Of a stretch of 5,873 nucleotides of DNA, positions 5,849 to 5,873 are shown one piece after another. Both the position numbers and the translations under genes were made by a program. Source of the DNA: Pseudomonadota bacterium (GTDB lineage Bacteria > Pseudomonadota > Gammaproteobacteria > DAOUQR01); contig DAOUQR010000084.1 of assembly GCA_030625525.1 (NCBI GenBank), positions 1-5,873 of the forward strand, written 5' to 3'. The notes beneath the pieces were generated by a model. The model saw only the letters and a list, made by a program, of their open reading frames with translations. It was not told where the DNA came from and ran no database searches. Every line of letters begins with the position of its first letter. Within the stretch, counting starts at the first letter, position 1.

Positions 5849-5873
5849 TCAAGCTGTGAATTAAAGGGGTGTT

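Noticed and set aside
5592..5864. Plus-strand open frame across the mvaD 5' end and upstream region
   Set aside because: Antisense to the strongly supported mvaD N-terminus, with no recognisable protein pattern. The same applies to the short plus-strand frames at 2636-2863, 3863-4084 and 4445-4642.

Overview
This 5.9-kb window looks like part of a gammaproteobacterial chromosome of moderate-to-low GC. The left edge carries the 3' end of enolase (eno) followed by the divisome gene ftsB, an order seen in gammaproteobacteria such as Pseudomonas, where ispD of the MEP isoprenoid pathway comes next. Here no ispD follows. The right side instead carries two mevalonate-pathway genes, mvaD (diphosphomevalonate decarboxylase) and mvk (mevalonate kinase). 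A mevalonate pathway in a gammaproteobacterium suggests a lineage such as the Legionellales (Legionella/Coxiella relatives), but this is an inference and no species can be named.

Layout. Plus strand: eno 3' end (1-353), ftsB (367-657), a 144-bp regulatory gap with three evenly spaced operator-like inverted repeats, then a hipB-hipA toxin-antitoxin operon (802-2291). Minus strand: an AAA ATPase fused to a winged helix and a PD-(D/E)xK-like C-terminal domain (2310-3764), a 148-bp gap with two large related palindromes, mvk (3913-4806) and mvaD (4796-5743). The last 130 bases hold the mvaD promoter and a 29-bp inverted repeat. hipA and the ATPase gene converge, with 18 bp between their stop codons.

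How it works together. eno and ftsB are housekeeping genes. mvaD and mvk overlap and form one transcription unit for isopentenyl diphosphate synthesis. The stretch between ftsB and mvk (about 658-3912) is accessory: a HipBA module with its own operators, and an ATPase gene whose promoter is embedded in palindromes.

The most striking observation is a 33-bp copy of the mvk 3' end (27/33 identical, including a 16-bp perfect match) at 2291-2323. It starts at the first base after the hipA stop codon and contains the stop codon of the ATPase gene. In the mvk reading frame it reads GYVLSF-stop, where intact mvk reads GYVLSLW. The ATPase gene, the palindromes and the last 22 codons of mvk are therefore bracketed by two copies of an mvk 3' segment 1,665 bp apart. 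This suggests that a small ATPase-palindrome cassette entered the 3' end of mvk and left the gene with a working tail. No integrase or transposase is encoded in the cassette.
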